Assembly (NCBI RefSeq): GCF_963666675.1 | Contig: NZ_OY762929.1 | Span: 1,550,001 to 1,614,000 of the forward strand | Length of the DNA: 64,000 nucleotides | Direction of reading: 5' to 3' | From: an uncultured Desulfobacter sp. | GTDB taxonomy: Bacteria; Desulfobacterota; Desulfobacteria; Desulfobacterales; Desulfobacteraceae | In this document: in pieces, positions 17,663 through 26,323 of the stretch | How the letters are laid out: every line of letters starts with the position of its first letter | Numbering within the stretch: position 1 is the first letter of the stretch | Position numbers and translations under genes: made by a program | Notes under the pieces: generated by a model | The model's input: the letters and a program-made list of their open reading frames with translations, nothing else | What the model was told of the DNA's origin: nothing | Database searches by the model: none

Positions 17663-20600
17663 ATGGCAGCTCCCACGGATTTTCATAGCCCTTCCAATAC
17701 ACCCCGCAAATTCGGCAGGTCCTTCAAAAAAGGCTGGGTCCGGATTTTTTTTTTTACATGCCTGCTTGGCGCTGGCCTTGGGGCCGGGCTGGTTGGGGCC
17801 GGTATATTTTTGATTGAAACCAAACCTGTCCAGGACTTTATTCAAACCCAGGTCAACACGCAGATTCCCGGCACGCTGTCCTGGGAACAGTTTCATCTGG
17901 ATTTAAGAGCGGGCAGAATACGGATTGCTGATGTTCTCCTTAAAGGGGTGGACGGTCGGAAACTGGCCGCTATCCCTTTGGTGACGGTCAAAATAGACTG
18001 GTCTGCTGTGACCCGGAAGAAAATTGAACTGGCCCGCATTTTGATTGACCATCCCGTATTTGACATAACGATGTCCGAGCAGGGCGATGTTGATATTGTG
18101 TCGGCCCTGGTTTCAGAGACCGGGGTGCCGGCTGATGAGACCCCTCCGGCATCTGATAAATCCTTGGCGTTTGATTTTTGGGTGCAGGAATTCAAGGTGA
18201 ATCAGGCCCGGATAAACGTGACGGCCCCCCAGTTTAATACGGAGCTGCCCCAATTGTCCGTTGGGGTGAACGGTTTCAAATTGTCCGGCCTGTCTGCTTC
18301 GGTTCGTGTGACCCTGTCCGGAGGGCATCTGGGATTCGGTGATACGGATGTTGCCCTTGATTCCTTAAACGTTCACGGCCGAATTGATCGTGACAAAATT
18401 TCAGATATGAATGTTCAACTCAAGATGCCGGGGATTGAACTCAATGCCAAGGGATCTGTGGCACAACTTTTGGGGACCGTGGCGCCGGACATCACCGCCG
18501 TTCTTGATCTGGAAACGCCTTTGGCCGCAACGGCCCTGGGGCTGCCGGCGGAGTTGGTCCGGGGAAACGGCCGGCTTGATCTGAGTATTGATGGGGGGAT
18601 GGATAATCCCCGGGGGCGGATCAGGATGACCTTTGGCCCGGGCAGTGTTAACAACACCGCCATATCCGGTATACAGGTTGATGCTGATCTTGAAGATAAG
18701 CACTTGATTCTTAAAGAGGGCCGGATAGATCTGCCGGCCGGGACCATTCCCTTTGGCGGGGATGTGGATCTGTCACAACCCTTTCCCAAGGGCTTTGCCG
18801 CGCCCATGTCCGATCTGGATACCCTGGCGTATACTTTTTTTCTGAATCCGGCGGCCCTGGCCCTGGAGGCGCTTGAGTTGGGGGAAGGAACCCCGAAGGG
18901 GAAAGTGTCGGCCGAGGTTCGGGTCCGGGGCAGGGGCGTGATACCCGGGCAGATGTCTGCCCATGCCACCCTGGATGTTACGGCCCATGACCTGATTTTG
19001 CCGCAAATGTCAGACCCTGCAACCGTTCAGTTGAAGGCCGGTGCCGAACTGGACAAAAATCAATTGACCCTCACCGGTCTGAGCCTGGACGGACCGGGGA
19101 TGACCGGGACCGGCGGGTTTCATCTGGATATGCCGGAATTTGATCCCCAGGCCATGACACTGACCGGAAAATTGGATCTGGATGTGGCCGATATATCAAT
19201 TCCCTTAAGTCTTGTGGGGCAAAAGGGATCGGGCCGTGCCAACGTCCATGCCGTGGTCCGGGGGGCGTTGACTGCACCGGATTTAAACCTGGATATCAAT
19301 GCCCAAAATCTGGCTTCCAAAGGGTTAAGGGTCGATGAAGTGCGTTGCAAGGCCCGGATGGACAAGGGGCTGCTTCGGATTCAGGAACTGACCCTTCAAC
19401 GAAACCAGGGGTGGTTTGATGCCGCAGGCACCTTGTCGCTGGCCGGGGAAAAGGAACAGGACCATACCCTGGACCTGACTGCCGAGTTTGATGGCCTTGA
19501 ACTGGCGGAACTCGCTCCGGATCTGGGTGCCCGGGGAATTTTTTCCGGTAAAATCACCGGGAGCGGATCTTTGGCAAACCCCAAGTTACAGGTGGATTTG
19601 ACAGGGCTGGCGCCGGGCTTTGACACATATAACCTGGACCGTGTCGGGGCGCAGCTTAATTTTGCCGACAATATTCTGACCGTTGCCCAGGCGCGTATTC
19701 TGAAAAATAACGCGCAGATGGATATTACAGGACAGGTGAATGTGGCGGACAATACCCTTGATGTCCGGGCCGTGATCCCGGAAACCGACCTTAGAGGTAT
19801 TGACCCGGCTGCGGATGACATCCTTGATTCGGGCCGGCTGGGTCTGGATATTTCCGCCAGGGGCCCACTGCTTTCTCCGGATATTTCAGGGCGTATTCAC
19901 GCTGTGGACCTGCGCCTTCCCAATGCCCCGGATATGGTTGCGGATGCAAGTGCCGCCATAACGGTACACGGTGCACTGGACAAGCCCGAGTCTTTGCAGG
20001 CCTCTGTTGACATCTCCCAGCTGGCACTGGCCTGGCAGGGCCAGGTGTTGATCCGCATGGAAAATGCCAAAGCCGTACTTAAAGAAGGCCGGTTCACAAT
20101 GAATGAGGTGCCTGTCCGGATTATGGACCAAGGGGCGCTCACCCTGACGGCCGACGGCGATATTAAGGGTGATCTGACGGCAAAGGTCTTCGGCCGCCTG
20201 CCTGTGTACATACTGGTGCCCCTGGCGGACGGCGTCACCTTCGCAGAGGGGGATATACTTGTCTCCCTGCAAGCCGCGGGCAAAACCACCGCACCGGATT
20301 TAGAGGGCAGTGTTGAATTTTCAAAGGTGACCCTGGGACTTGGTGCCCTGGAGACGCCGTTGCAGAACGTTCACGGCCGTATTGTGCTGACCCCTGAACG
20401 GGTTGATATCCAGGATGTCGCAGCCGATCTTGGAACGGGTACCATTACACTGACCGGAAATGCCGACCTTAATAACGGCATGCCCGATACGTTCAAGCTG
20501 AACCTTGACGCGGCCCAGGTGCCGGTGGATGTCCCGGATACCCTGGAGATGACCCTGAACAGCCAATTGACCTGGGCCGGAACCATCGCTAAATCAATGA

Positions 20601-21451
20601 TCACCGGCCGGATAGACATCTTTGAAGGCAACTATTATAAGGATGTGGATTTAAGTCTGGTGAGTATTGCGTCCCAGGCAACCAAAAAATCCCGGCCCAA
20701 AGTACGGGAACCCGGGCCCGATTTTTTAAAAAATATTGGACTCAATATCTATGTGACCCGCAGGGAAGCCATTATTGTGGACAACAATCTGGCCTTGATG
20801 AGCATCAGTCCAAATGTCAGTGTCCGGGGAACGGCCTATGCGCCCTCCCTGGATGGCCGGGCCGTGGTGGATGAAGGCACGATTCATTTTCAGAAGGCTG
20901 AATTTGAGATCACCCAAGGCTCCATTGATTTTATCAATCCGTATACGATCGAACCCGAGATTAAACTGACCGGTGAGACCACGATCTCATCATATACCAT
21001 TACCCTGTCCATAACCGGGACCCCCGATGATCTGGTATTAAAATTCTCTTCGGATCTAGATGCCACGGATGCTGACATTCTTTCCCTGATTGCCTTTGGC
21101 AAAACAACCGCTGAAATGGGAGGCGGCAGCGACGACGAATCCCTGTCGGCATCTGCCATTGCCAAGATGATGCTGGACTCTTTCAGTGAAAAAATAAAAG
21201 ACACCACCGGGTTAAGTGAGGTCAGCTTCAACATGGACCATGAGGGAGATGAAACCAGTGTCCATGTCGGATTGGGCGCAGATCTTTCCCGGCAGCTCAG
21301 TGTCTCCTACGGCATTGATATCAGTGACGGAGAGACCGTACATACGGTGACGACCTATTACAAACTTCTTGAGCACCTGTTGCTGAGCAGTTCCCAGAGT
21401 ACCAGCGGCAAGCTGGGCGGGGAACTTAAATACAGATTGGAATTCAGGTAA
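17663..21451 (+). CDS. tamB: Translocation and assembly module inner-membrane protein TamB
   Basis: 1262 residues, matching the usual TamB length (~1260). One N-terminal membrane anchor (VRIFFFTCLLGAGLGAGL, ~26-50), then a very long periplasmic region of repeating beta strands of the AsmA/TamB type, and the C-terminal DUF490 domain (SIDFINPYTIEPEIKLTGET; DADILSLIAFGKT). TamB bridges inner and outer membranes and works with an Omp85 protein in outer-membrane protein assembly and probably phospholipid transport. The stop codon overlaps the start of the next gene (TAATG), so the pair is translationally coupled. Ribosome site is weak. Confidence 0.93.
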   Translation: MAAPTDFHSPSNTPRKFGRSFKKGWVRIFFFTCLLGAGLGAGLVGAGIFLIETKPVQDFIQTQVNTQIPGTLSWEQFHLDLRAGRIRIADVLLKGVDGRKLAAIPLVTVKIDWSAVTRKKIELARILIDHPVFDITMSEQGDVDIVSALVSETGVPADETPPASDKSLAFDFWVQEFKVNQARINVTAPQFNTELPQLSVGVNGFKLSGLSASVRVTLSGGHLGFGDTDVALDSLNVHGRIDRDKISDMNVQLKMPGIELNAKGSVAQLLGTVAPDITAVLDLETPLAATALGLPAELVRGNGRLDLSIDGGMDNPRGRIRMTFGPGSVNNTAISGIQVDADLEDKHLILKEGRIDLPAGTIPFGGDVDLSQPFPKGFAAPMSDLDTLAYTFFLNPAALALEALELGEGTPKGKVSAEVRVRGRGVIPGQMSAHATLDVTAHDLILPQMSDPATVQLKAGAELDKNQLTLTGLSLDGPGMTGTGGFHLDMPEFDPQAMTLTGKLDLDVADISIPLSLVGQKGSGRANVHAVVRGALTAPDLNLDINAQNLASKGLRVDEVRCKARMDKGLLRIQELTLQRNQGWFDAAGTLSLAGEKEQDHTLDLTAEFDGLELAELAPDLGARGIFSGKITGSGSLANPKLQVDLTGLAPGFDTYNLDRVGAQLNFADNILTVAQARILKNNAQMDITGQVNVADNTLDVRAVIPETDLRGIDPAADDILDSGRLGLDISARGPLLSPDISGRIHAVDLRLPNAPDMVADASAAITVHGALDKPESLQASVDISQLALAWQGQVLIRMENAKAVLKEGRFTMNEVPVRIMDQGALTLTADGDIKGDLTAKVFGRLPVYILVPLADGVTFAEGDILVSLQAAGKTTAPDLEGSVEFSKVTLGLGALETPLQNVHGRIVLTPERVDIQDVAADLGTGTITLTGNADLNNGMPDTFKLNLDAAQVPVDVPDTLEMTLNSQLTWAGTIAKSMITGRIDIFEGNYYKDVDLSLVSIASQATKKSRPKVREPGPDFLKNIGLNIYVTRREAIIVDNNLALMSISPNVSVRGTAYAPSLDGRAVVDEGTIHFQKAEFEITQGSIDFINPYTIEPEIKLTGETTISSYTITLSITGTPDDLVLKFSSDLDATDADILSLIAFGKTTAEMGGGSDDESLSASAIAKMMLDSFSEKIKDTTGLSEVSFNMDHEGDETSVHVGLGADLSRQLSVSYGIDISDGETVHTVTTYYKLLEHLLLSSSQSTSGKLGGELKYRLEFR

Positions 21452-24228
21452 TGATACGACGGTATATATCTCTTGTTCTTGCGTCCTGTTTTTTTTGGGG
21501 TGCGCATGTGTTTGCGGCCGATGCCGTCAAGGTGGCGGATATCAACATTAAGGTTGTTTCTCCTGCCCCAAAACAGGCGCTATGGCAATCGGTTGCTGCA
21601 AGTTTTATCCCCATAAAAGTAGGGGATGATTACACCCTGGGGGCAATGGATACGGCAATCAAGGCGTTGACGGACTCCCAGCTTTTTGAATTTATTCATG
21701 TGCCTGATCCTGAAAAAAACCAACAAGGTATGGTGATTACCTTTGAATTGACCCCATTTTCCAGGATACGGAATATTCATATTCACCATGCGTTCCCGTT
21801 GTTTGAGCAGGAAGTGTTGAACGCCATGACCATCAAAGTCGGCGGCGTTTACCAGGCGCAAAAAATGGCAGACCAGGTCCAGCGGGTGGAAAAATTGTTC
21901 AAGCGTCAGGGGTTTTATCAGCCCAGGGTGAATATATCCGCCGAGAAACAGGGCGATGGCTACGTTATTGATGTGGACATTGACAAGGGGCCGTTTCATC
22001 AAATCCGTAAAGTGGTGTTTCAAGGTAACGATAAGATTGGCCGGGTCCGTCTCAAGTTGATGACCGGGATCTGGCGGACATCCCTTTTGCCGTGGCAGGG
22101 CAACCGGTTTACCGAAAAAAAGATGAAAGACGATATCAAAAAAGTCATGCAGTTTTACCGGAAAAAAGGGTATGCCGATGTCCAGGTCACCGCAGAACCT
22201 GTGCCGGTCGAAGGCCGTGACAGTCTGGACGTCGTTTTCACCATCGTTGAAGGCCCGTTGTACGACATTGAGATTCAGGGAAATGAATCCATGTTTACAT
22301 GGACATTAAAAAAAGAGCTTCTCCTCGAAGAGAACGGCAACAAAAACGATTTTGCCCTGAAAAAAAGTATGCGCAATATCAAAAAGCGATATGAGATCAA
22401 AGGGTTCCAGGATGTTAACGTGACAGACGAAGACAAGCCGTCAGATGAGCCGGGTGTGCGCCAGGTGAAAATCGTTATCGATGAAGGGGTAAAGTACACG
22501 GTGTCCGAATTGAAAATCAGCGGCGCAGACACCTTGCCTTTGGAGGAACTTAAAAAAAATATTCTGACCGAAAAAAAGGGGCCGTTCAGCCCGGCGGAAT
22601 TGAAAGATGACCTTAAAGCGGTTAAGGCCGTCTATTTATCCAAAGGGTTTACAAAAACCCGGGTGAATAAAAAAGTTAAGATCCGTGACCGGCCTGATAA
22701 AAGTGACAGGCCGGATAGGCGTGAAAAGCAGGTTGCCGTTGAGATCATCATAAAAGAAGGCCCCAGAACAAAGATCCGGCAGGTGGATATCCAGGGGCTT
22801 TCGGTTATTCCCCTGGATGAGGCCCGTGGTGCTTTGGCCATGAAAGCAGGACAGTGGTATAGCAGCACCCTGATCGAGGATGATATTTCGGCACTCAAAC
22901 AACAGGTGTCGGAAAAAGGCTACCCCCATGTCCAGGTGAACGCCGATACCGAATTTTCCAAGGACAAAACCCGGGTTCGGATCACCTATGCTGTGGACCA
23001 GGGGCCCAGGGTGGTGGTGGGCAAGATTTTTTACGCCGGAAACCTGCGGATGAAGGAAGAAGAGCTTGAAGATGAGATGGAGATCGCGTCCGGAGAGCCG
23101 TTTTCCATGCTCAAGATCGTGGACTCCCGCAGGAACATCCAGGATCTCTCCGCCGTGGATACCGTTAGAATTAGAGTTGCGGGCCTGAAAACCCGGCAAT
23201 CCGAGGCGGATCTGATTGTGGAGATATCCGAGAAAAAACCCTACTATATCGAACTGGCCGGCGGCTATGACACCGCCCGGCATTTGTACATGGAAACGGG
23301 CATCGGGGATAAGGACTTTCTGGGCCATAACCTGAATGCCCAGGCCGGTTTGGAGTGGAGCCAGGTGGGGTACGGCATGAATGTCTCCTTGACCGAACCC
23401 CGGTTTCTTTCCACCCGTTTCAGCTCGACGACCAAGGCCTATACAAAAGAGAATGAGGCCTTTAACAAAGATTACGGAACCCGGAGTTACGGCCTGTCCC
23501 AGACTTTTTTGCGCAATTTCAGTGACAAAAAGATCAGCTTATCCCTGGGTGGGGGATATGAATACCGGGACCAGTATTTAAGGGTGGAGCGTAAGCTTGA
23601 TGATGATGAAAAGGATGATTACGGGGTTCGCCACATCGGTCAGGTGAATACGGGGCTGACCTGGCGCACCACCGATTCTTTGGTCCATCCCCGGAACGGG
23701 TTGCTGGCAACGACCTCCTTTGATCTGCTCAAAGGTGTCGGCTCCCGTCAGGATGATTTTTATAGATACGCCTTTGAACTGCGGTATTATTGGTCTGTCA
23801 CCGACGATCTGGTTCTGGCCATGCGGGGCCGGTACGGGGCTATGGGGACTTACGGGGGCAATGCCCATATCGCCGATGATCAGCTATATTATCTGGGCGG
23901 GGCATCCACCGTAAGGGGCTTTGATGAAAACATGCTGCAGTATGATGACGACGACAATGCAGTGGGCGGCCGCTCCATGATGCTGGGCTCGGTGGAAGCC
24001 CGGTACGATCTGGGGTTAAATTATGAGTTTGCCCTCTTTTTTGACACCGGCGCTTTGGGCCAGATCCAGGAACCGGACATCTCGGAATCCTTCAGGAGCA
24101 GTGTGGGCATTGGGCTGCGCCGCCAGACACCGGTGGGCCCCATCAGTTTGCTGTATGGCTGGAAACTGGACCCCCGGGACGGTGAGAGCAAAGGCTGTTT
24201 TTATTTTTCCATGGGCTACACCTTTTAA
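21451..24228 (+). CDS. tamA: Omp85-family outer-membrane protein (TamA/BamA-like)
   Basis: 925 residues with a signal peptide (to ...HVFAADA). The periplasmic part has about six or seven POTRA-like repeats, recognisable by recurring EGP/KGP...I..I.G segments (for example DKGPFHQIRKVVFQGN, EGPLYDIEIQGNE, EGPRTKIRQVDIQG, DQGPRVVVGKIFYAGN). The C-terminal barrel holds the Omp85 loop-6 motif GGASTVRGFDEN and ends YFSMGYTF with the terminal Phe. E. coli TamA has three POTRA domains and ~577 residues, so this version is extended. Coupled to tamB, hence TamA by context; a BamA-like role cannot be ruled out. Confidence 0.88.
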   Translation: MIRRYISLVLASCFFWGAHVFAADAVKVADINIKVVSPAPKQALWQSVAASFIPIKVGDDYTLGAMDTAIKALTDSQLFEFIHVPDPEKNQQGMVITFELTPFSRIRNIHIHHAFPLFEQEVLNAMTIKVGGVYQAQKMADQVQRVEKLFKRQGFYQPRVNISAEKQGDGYVIDVDIDKGPFHQIRKVVFQGNDKIGRVRLKLMTGIWRTSLLPWQGNRFTEKKMKDDIKKVMQFYRKKGYADVQVTAEPVPVEGRDSLDVVFTIVEGPLYDIEIQGNESMFTWTLKKELLLEENGNKNDFALKKSMRNIKKRYEIKGFQDVNVTDEDKPSDEPGVRQVKIVIDEGVKYTVSELKISGADTLPLEELKKNILTEKKGPFSPAELKDDLKAVKAVYLSKGFTKTRVNKKVKIRDRPDKSDRPDRREKQVAVEIIIKEGPRTKIRQVDIQGLSVIPLDEARGALAMKAGQWYSSTLIEDDISALKQQVSEKGYPHVQVNADTEFSKDKTRVRITYAVDQGPRVVVGKIFYAGNLRMKEEELEDEMEIASGEPFSMLKIVDSRRNIQDLSAVDTVRIRVAGLKTRQSEADLIVEISEKKPYYIELAGGYDTARHLYMETGIGDKDFLGHNLNAQAGLEWSQVGYGMNVSLTEPRFLSTRFSSTTKAYTKENEAFNKDYGTRSYGLSQTFLRNFSDKKISLSLGGGYEYRDQYLRVERKLDDDEKDDYGVRHIGQVNTGLTWRTTDSLVHPRNGLLATTSFDLLKGVGSRQDDFYRYAFELRYYWSVTDDLVLAMRGRYGAMGTYGGNAHIADDQLYYLGGASTVRGFDENMLQYDDDDNAVGGRSMMLGSVEARYDLGLNYEFALFFDTGALGQIQEPDISESFRSSVGIGLRRQTPVGPISLLYGWKLDPRDGESKGCFYFSMGYTF

Positions 24229-24305
24229 TTGCACCGAACCTCAATTGGAGATATTTTAGGATAGATTAACTATATAAAAATGTACAAATTAAGGAATCAT
24301 AGTAG

Positions 24306-24701
24306 ATGAAACTTATCGTGGGCTACAAACGCGGCACAAACCAGGCGGAAAACCTTCTAGAGCTTGCATTGAAACGGGCGCAGCGCTTTAAAGCAACCGT
24401 GTTGATCGTTACCATCATGCCCCAGGGGATGGAAAAGGATCAGGCGCTGATCAATGAAACGGAAGCGGGTCTGGAAACGGCCAAAACCCATTTTGACAAG
24501 AAAAATATTCCCTGTGAAACCCATTTATTGATTCGCGGCATCGACCCCGGGGATGATTTGATCAATTTTGCCAAGGAGACCCAGGCGGACGAAGTGATTA
24601 TCGGTGTGAAAAACAGAACCAAGGTGGGAAAACTGCTCCTCGGTTCCACAGCCCAGGCCGTGGTGCTCAATGCCCCCTGCCCCGTGGTGACCATGAAATA
24701 G
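24306..24701 (+). CDS. Universal stress protein, UspA family
   Basis: 131 residues, a single Usp domain. The C-terminal block GVKNRTKVGKLLLGSTAQ fits the ATP-binding pattern G-x2-G-x9-G-S/T, so it is probably of the nucleotide-binding subclass. Cytoplasmic. Usp proteins help survival under starvation and stress; the partner is unknown. Ribosome site AAGGA lies upstream. Monocistronic in appearance. Confidence 0.9.
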   Translation: MKLIVGYKRGTNQAENLLELALKRAQRFKATVLIVTIMPQGMEKDQALINETEAGLETAKTHFDKKNIPCETHLLIRGIDPGDDLINFAKETQADEVIIGVKNRTKVGKLLLGSTAQAVVLNAPCPVVTMK

Positions 24702-24832
24702 GATTGTGCGGGCTGTCCGGTGTTGGAATTGGAAATGGGTATATTGTTAAATTACTTTTATTGTCTGGTGTTGGTTGTGTCCGGATGTCATTAGACCGGA
24801 TTAACACAGATTTAAAGACAAGGTGAGGCCCG

Positions 24833-25759
24833 GTGCAGGAACAGTTCATAACCTTCGAAGACAGTCCGCCGGTGTGCCTGTCCAATGTGCCGGCACATCC
24901 GGTCTCACGCCTTGCACCCACCCCCAGCGGTTTTCTGCACCTGGGCAATGCCGTAAATTTTCTGGTCACCTGGGCCATCGTCCGTAGCCGGAACGGGCGG
25001 CTGCATCTGCGCATTGATGACATGGACGGGATTCGTTTCAGACCCAATGTGCTGGAAGATATTTTCCAAAGCCTTGACTGGCTGGGGCTGGACTGGGATA
25101 CAGGACCGTCGGGGCCGGAGGATTTTTATCAACATTTTTCGTTGCACAAAAAAAAAGAGGTTTACCGGGACAGGTTGCAGCACCTGGATAAAGCTGGTGC
25201 GCATACCTTTGTGTGCCGGTGCAGCCGGGCAGCCATAAAAAAGATATCCCCCAGCGGCGTGTATCCGGGCACATGCCGCCATGCAGGCCTGTCATTTGAA
25301 CCGGGGCACAATGCCGTCCGGCTGAGGGTGGACAAGGATGCCTCCATTCAGGTGGGGAATCAACAGATCAATCTGGCCGATACATTTGGCGATTTTATTG
25401 TCTGGCGCAAGGATGATCAGCCCAGTTATCATCTGGCAAGCCTTTTGGAAGATGAAGAGAACCACATGAATTTTATTGTCCGGGGTCGGGACCTTCTGTT
25501 GTCAACGGCCGCCCAGATCCATCTTGCCCGATGTTTTGGGTTCTCTTCGTTTCCGAATTGCAGCTTTCTTCACCACGGGCTTGTTTTCGCAAATAATGGG
25601 GAAAAGTTGTCAAAGTCGAGGGGGGCGTATGCCCTTAAAGATCTAAGAGTCTCCGGGGGCGCTTTTACTGATGCTGTAACGGCCGCAGCCCAGGTGTTAG
25701 GTGTGAATCCCAATGGGATTTTTACGGCACAGGATCTAAAAGAGGCGCTGACGTCATGA
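24833..25759 (+). CDS. gluQ: Glutamyl-Q tRNA(Asp) synthetase-like / truncated GluRS paralogue
   Basis: 308 residues, class I aminoacyl-tRNA synthetase catalytic domain without the anticodon-binding domain. Signatures: RLAPTPSGFLHLGNAVNF (HIGH equivalent), a CRCSR...C zinc-ligand stretch near residue 130 and KLSKSRG (KMSKS). These fit GluQ/YadB enzymes, which activate glutamate without tRNA and attach it to queuosine in tRNA-Asp. Starts with GTG after AAGGTGAGG. Distinction from a short GltX rests on length and lack of the C-terminal half. Confidence 0.85.
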   Translation: MQEQFITFEDSPPVCLSNVPAHPVSRLAPTPSGFLHLGNAVNFLVTWAIVRSRNGRLHLRIDDMDGIRFRPNVLEDIFQSLDWLGLDWDTGPSGPEDFYQHFSLHKKKEVYRDRLQHLDKAGAHTFVCRCSRAAIKKISPSGVYPGTCRHAGLSFEPGHNAVRLRVDKDASIQVGNQQINLADTFGDFIVWRKDDQPSYHLASLLEDEENHMNFIVRGRDLLLSTAAQIHLARCFGFSSFPNCSFLHHGLVFANNGEKLSKSRGAYALKDLRVSGGAFTDAVTAAAQVLGVNPNGIFTAQDLKEALTS

Positions 25760-25909
25760 GCCGGTATGCCCCATGACATTCGTGTGAAAAACAGTGCGCC
25801 CTTGTGAATCCGGACCGTTATATTGCTTGAAAGCCGGGCTAAAATCGCTTATTATTTTTTAACTGCCAACGAAAGCCCAGCCAAAGGGCCAAAGAAAAGG
25901 AGTTAAAAG

Positions 25910-26320
25910 GTGACGGATAATTTTTTTAAAGAGGATAGGCTCCTGGATGAGATCATGTCGCACGTCCGTTCCCTGACCGAAGATCAACAAGAGGATGTCC
26001 TGGGATATATCCTCAATCTTAAAGAGCCCAGATCATATCCCCGGGTGAGCAAACCCATTGAAATAGATGTTTCCATCGGTCATAAAGTGATCCAGACCCA
26101 TGCCGAAAATGTCAGTGCTGCCGGTGTGCTGTTCAAATCCAGAATGAACCCGGAGGTTGGGGTCCCTGCAAAAATCGTTATCTCTTTGCCGGGTCAGAAC
26201 AGGCCATTTAAACTTGCCGGCATTGTGGTCAGAACGGATGCGGGCGGGATCGGCATTTGTTTTTCCGAGATGACGCCCTATGCCCGGGGGCACCTGAACA
26301 ATTTACTTAACGATCTTTAG
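25910..26320 (+). CDS. PilZ-domain protein, candidate c-di-GMP receptor
   Basis: 136 residues. After a ~40-residue acidic helical N-terminus comes a PilZ domain with RSYPRVSKPIEI and NVSAAGVLFKS, corresponding to the RxxxR and (D/N)xSxxG ligand motifs; the first motif is slightly altered (R-S-Y-P-R), though both arginines are present. Likely binds c-di-GMP in the cytoplasm. GTG start with AAAAGGAG seven bases ahead. The gene converges on topA with only three bases between their ends. Confidence 0.85.
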   Translation: MTDNFFKEDRLLDEIMSHVRSLTEDQQEDVLGYILNLKEPRSYPRVSKPIEIDVSIGHKVIQTHAENVSAAGVLFKSRMNPEVGVPAKIVISLPGQNRPFKLAGIVVRTDAGGIGICFSEMTPYARGHLNNLLNDL

Positions 26321-26323
26321 TCT

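Noticed and set aside
24702..24832. tRNA gene
   Set aside because: No cloverleaf or T-loop sequence found; only loosely similar GTCCGG repeats.
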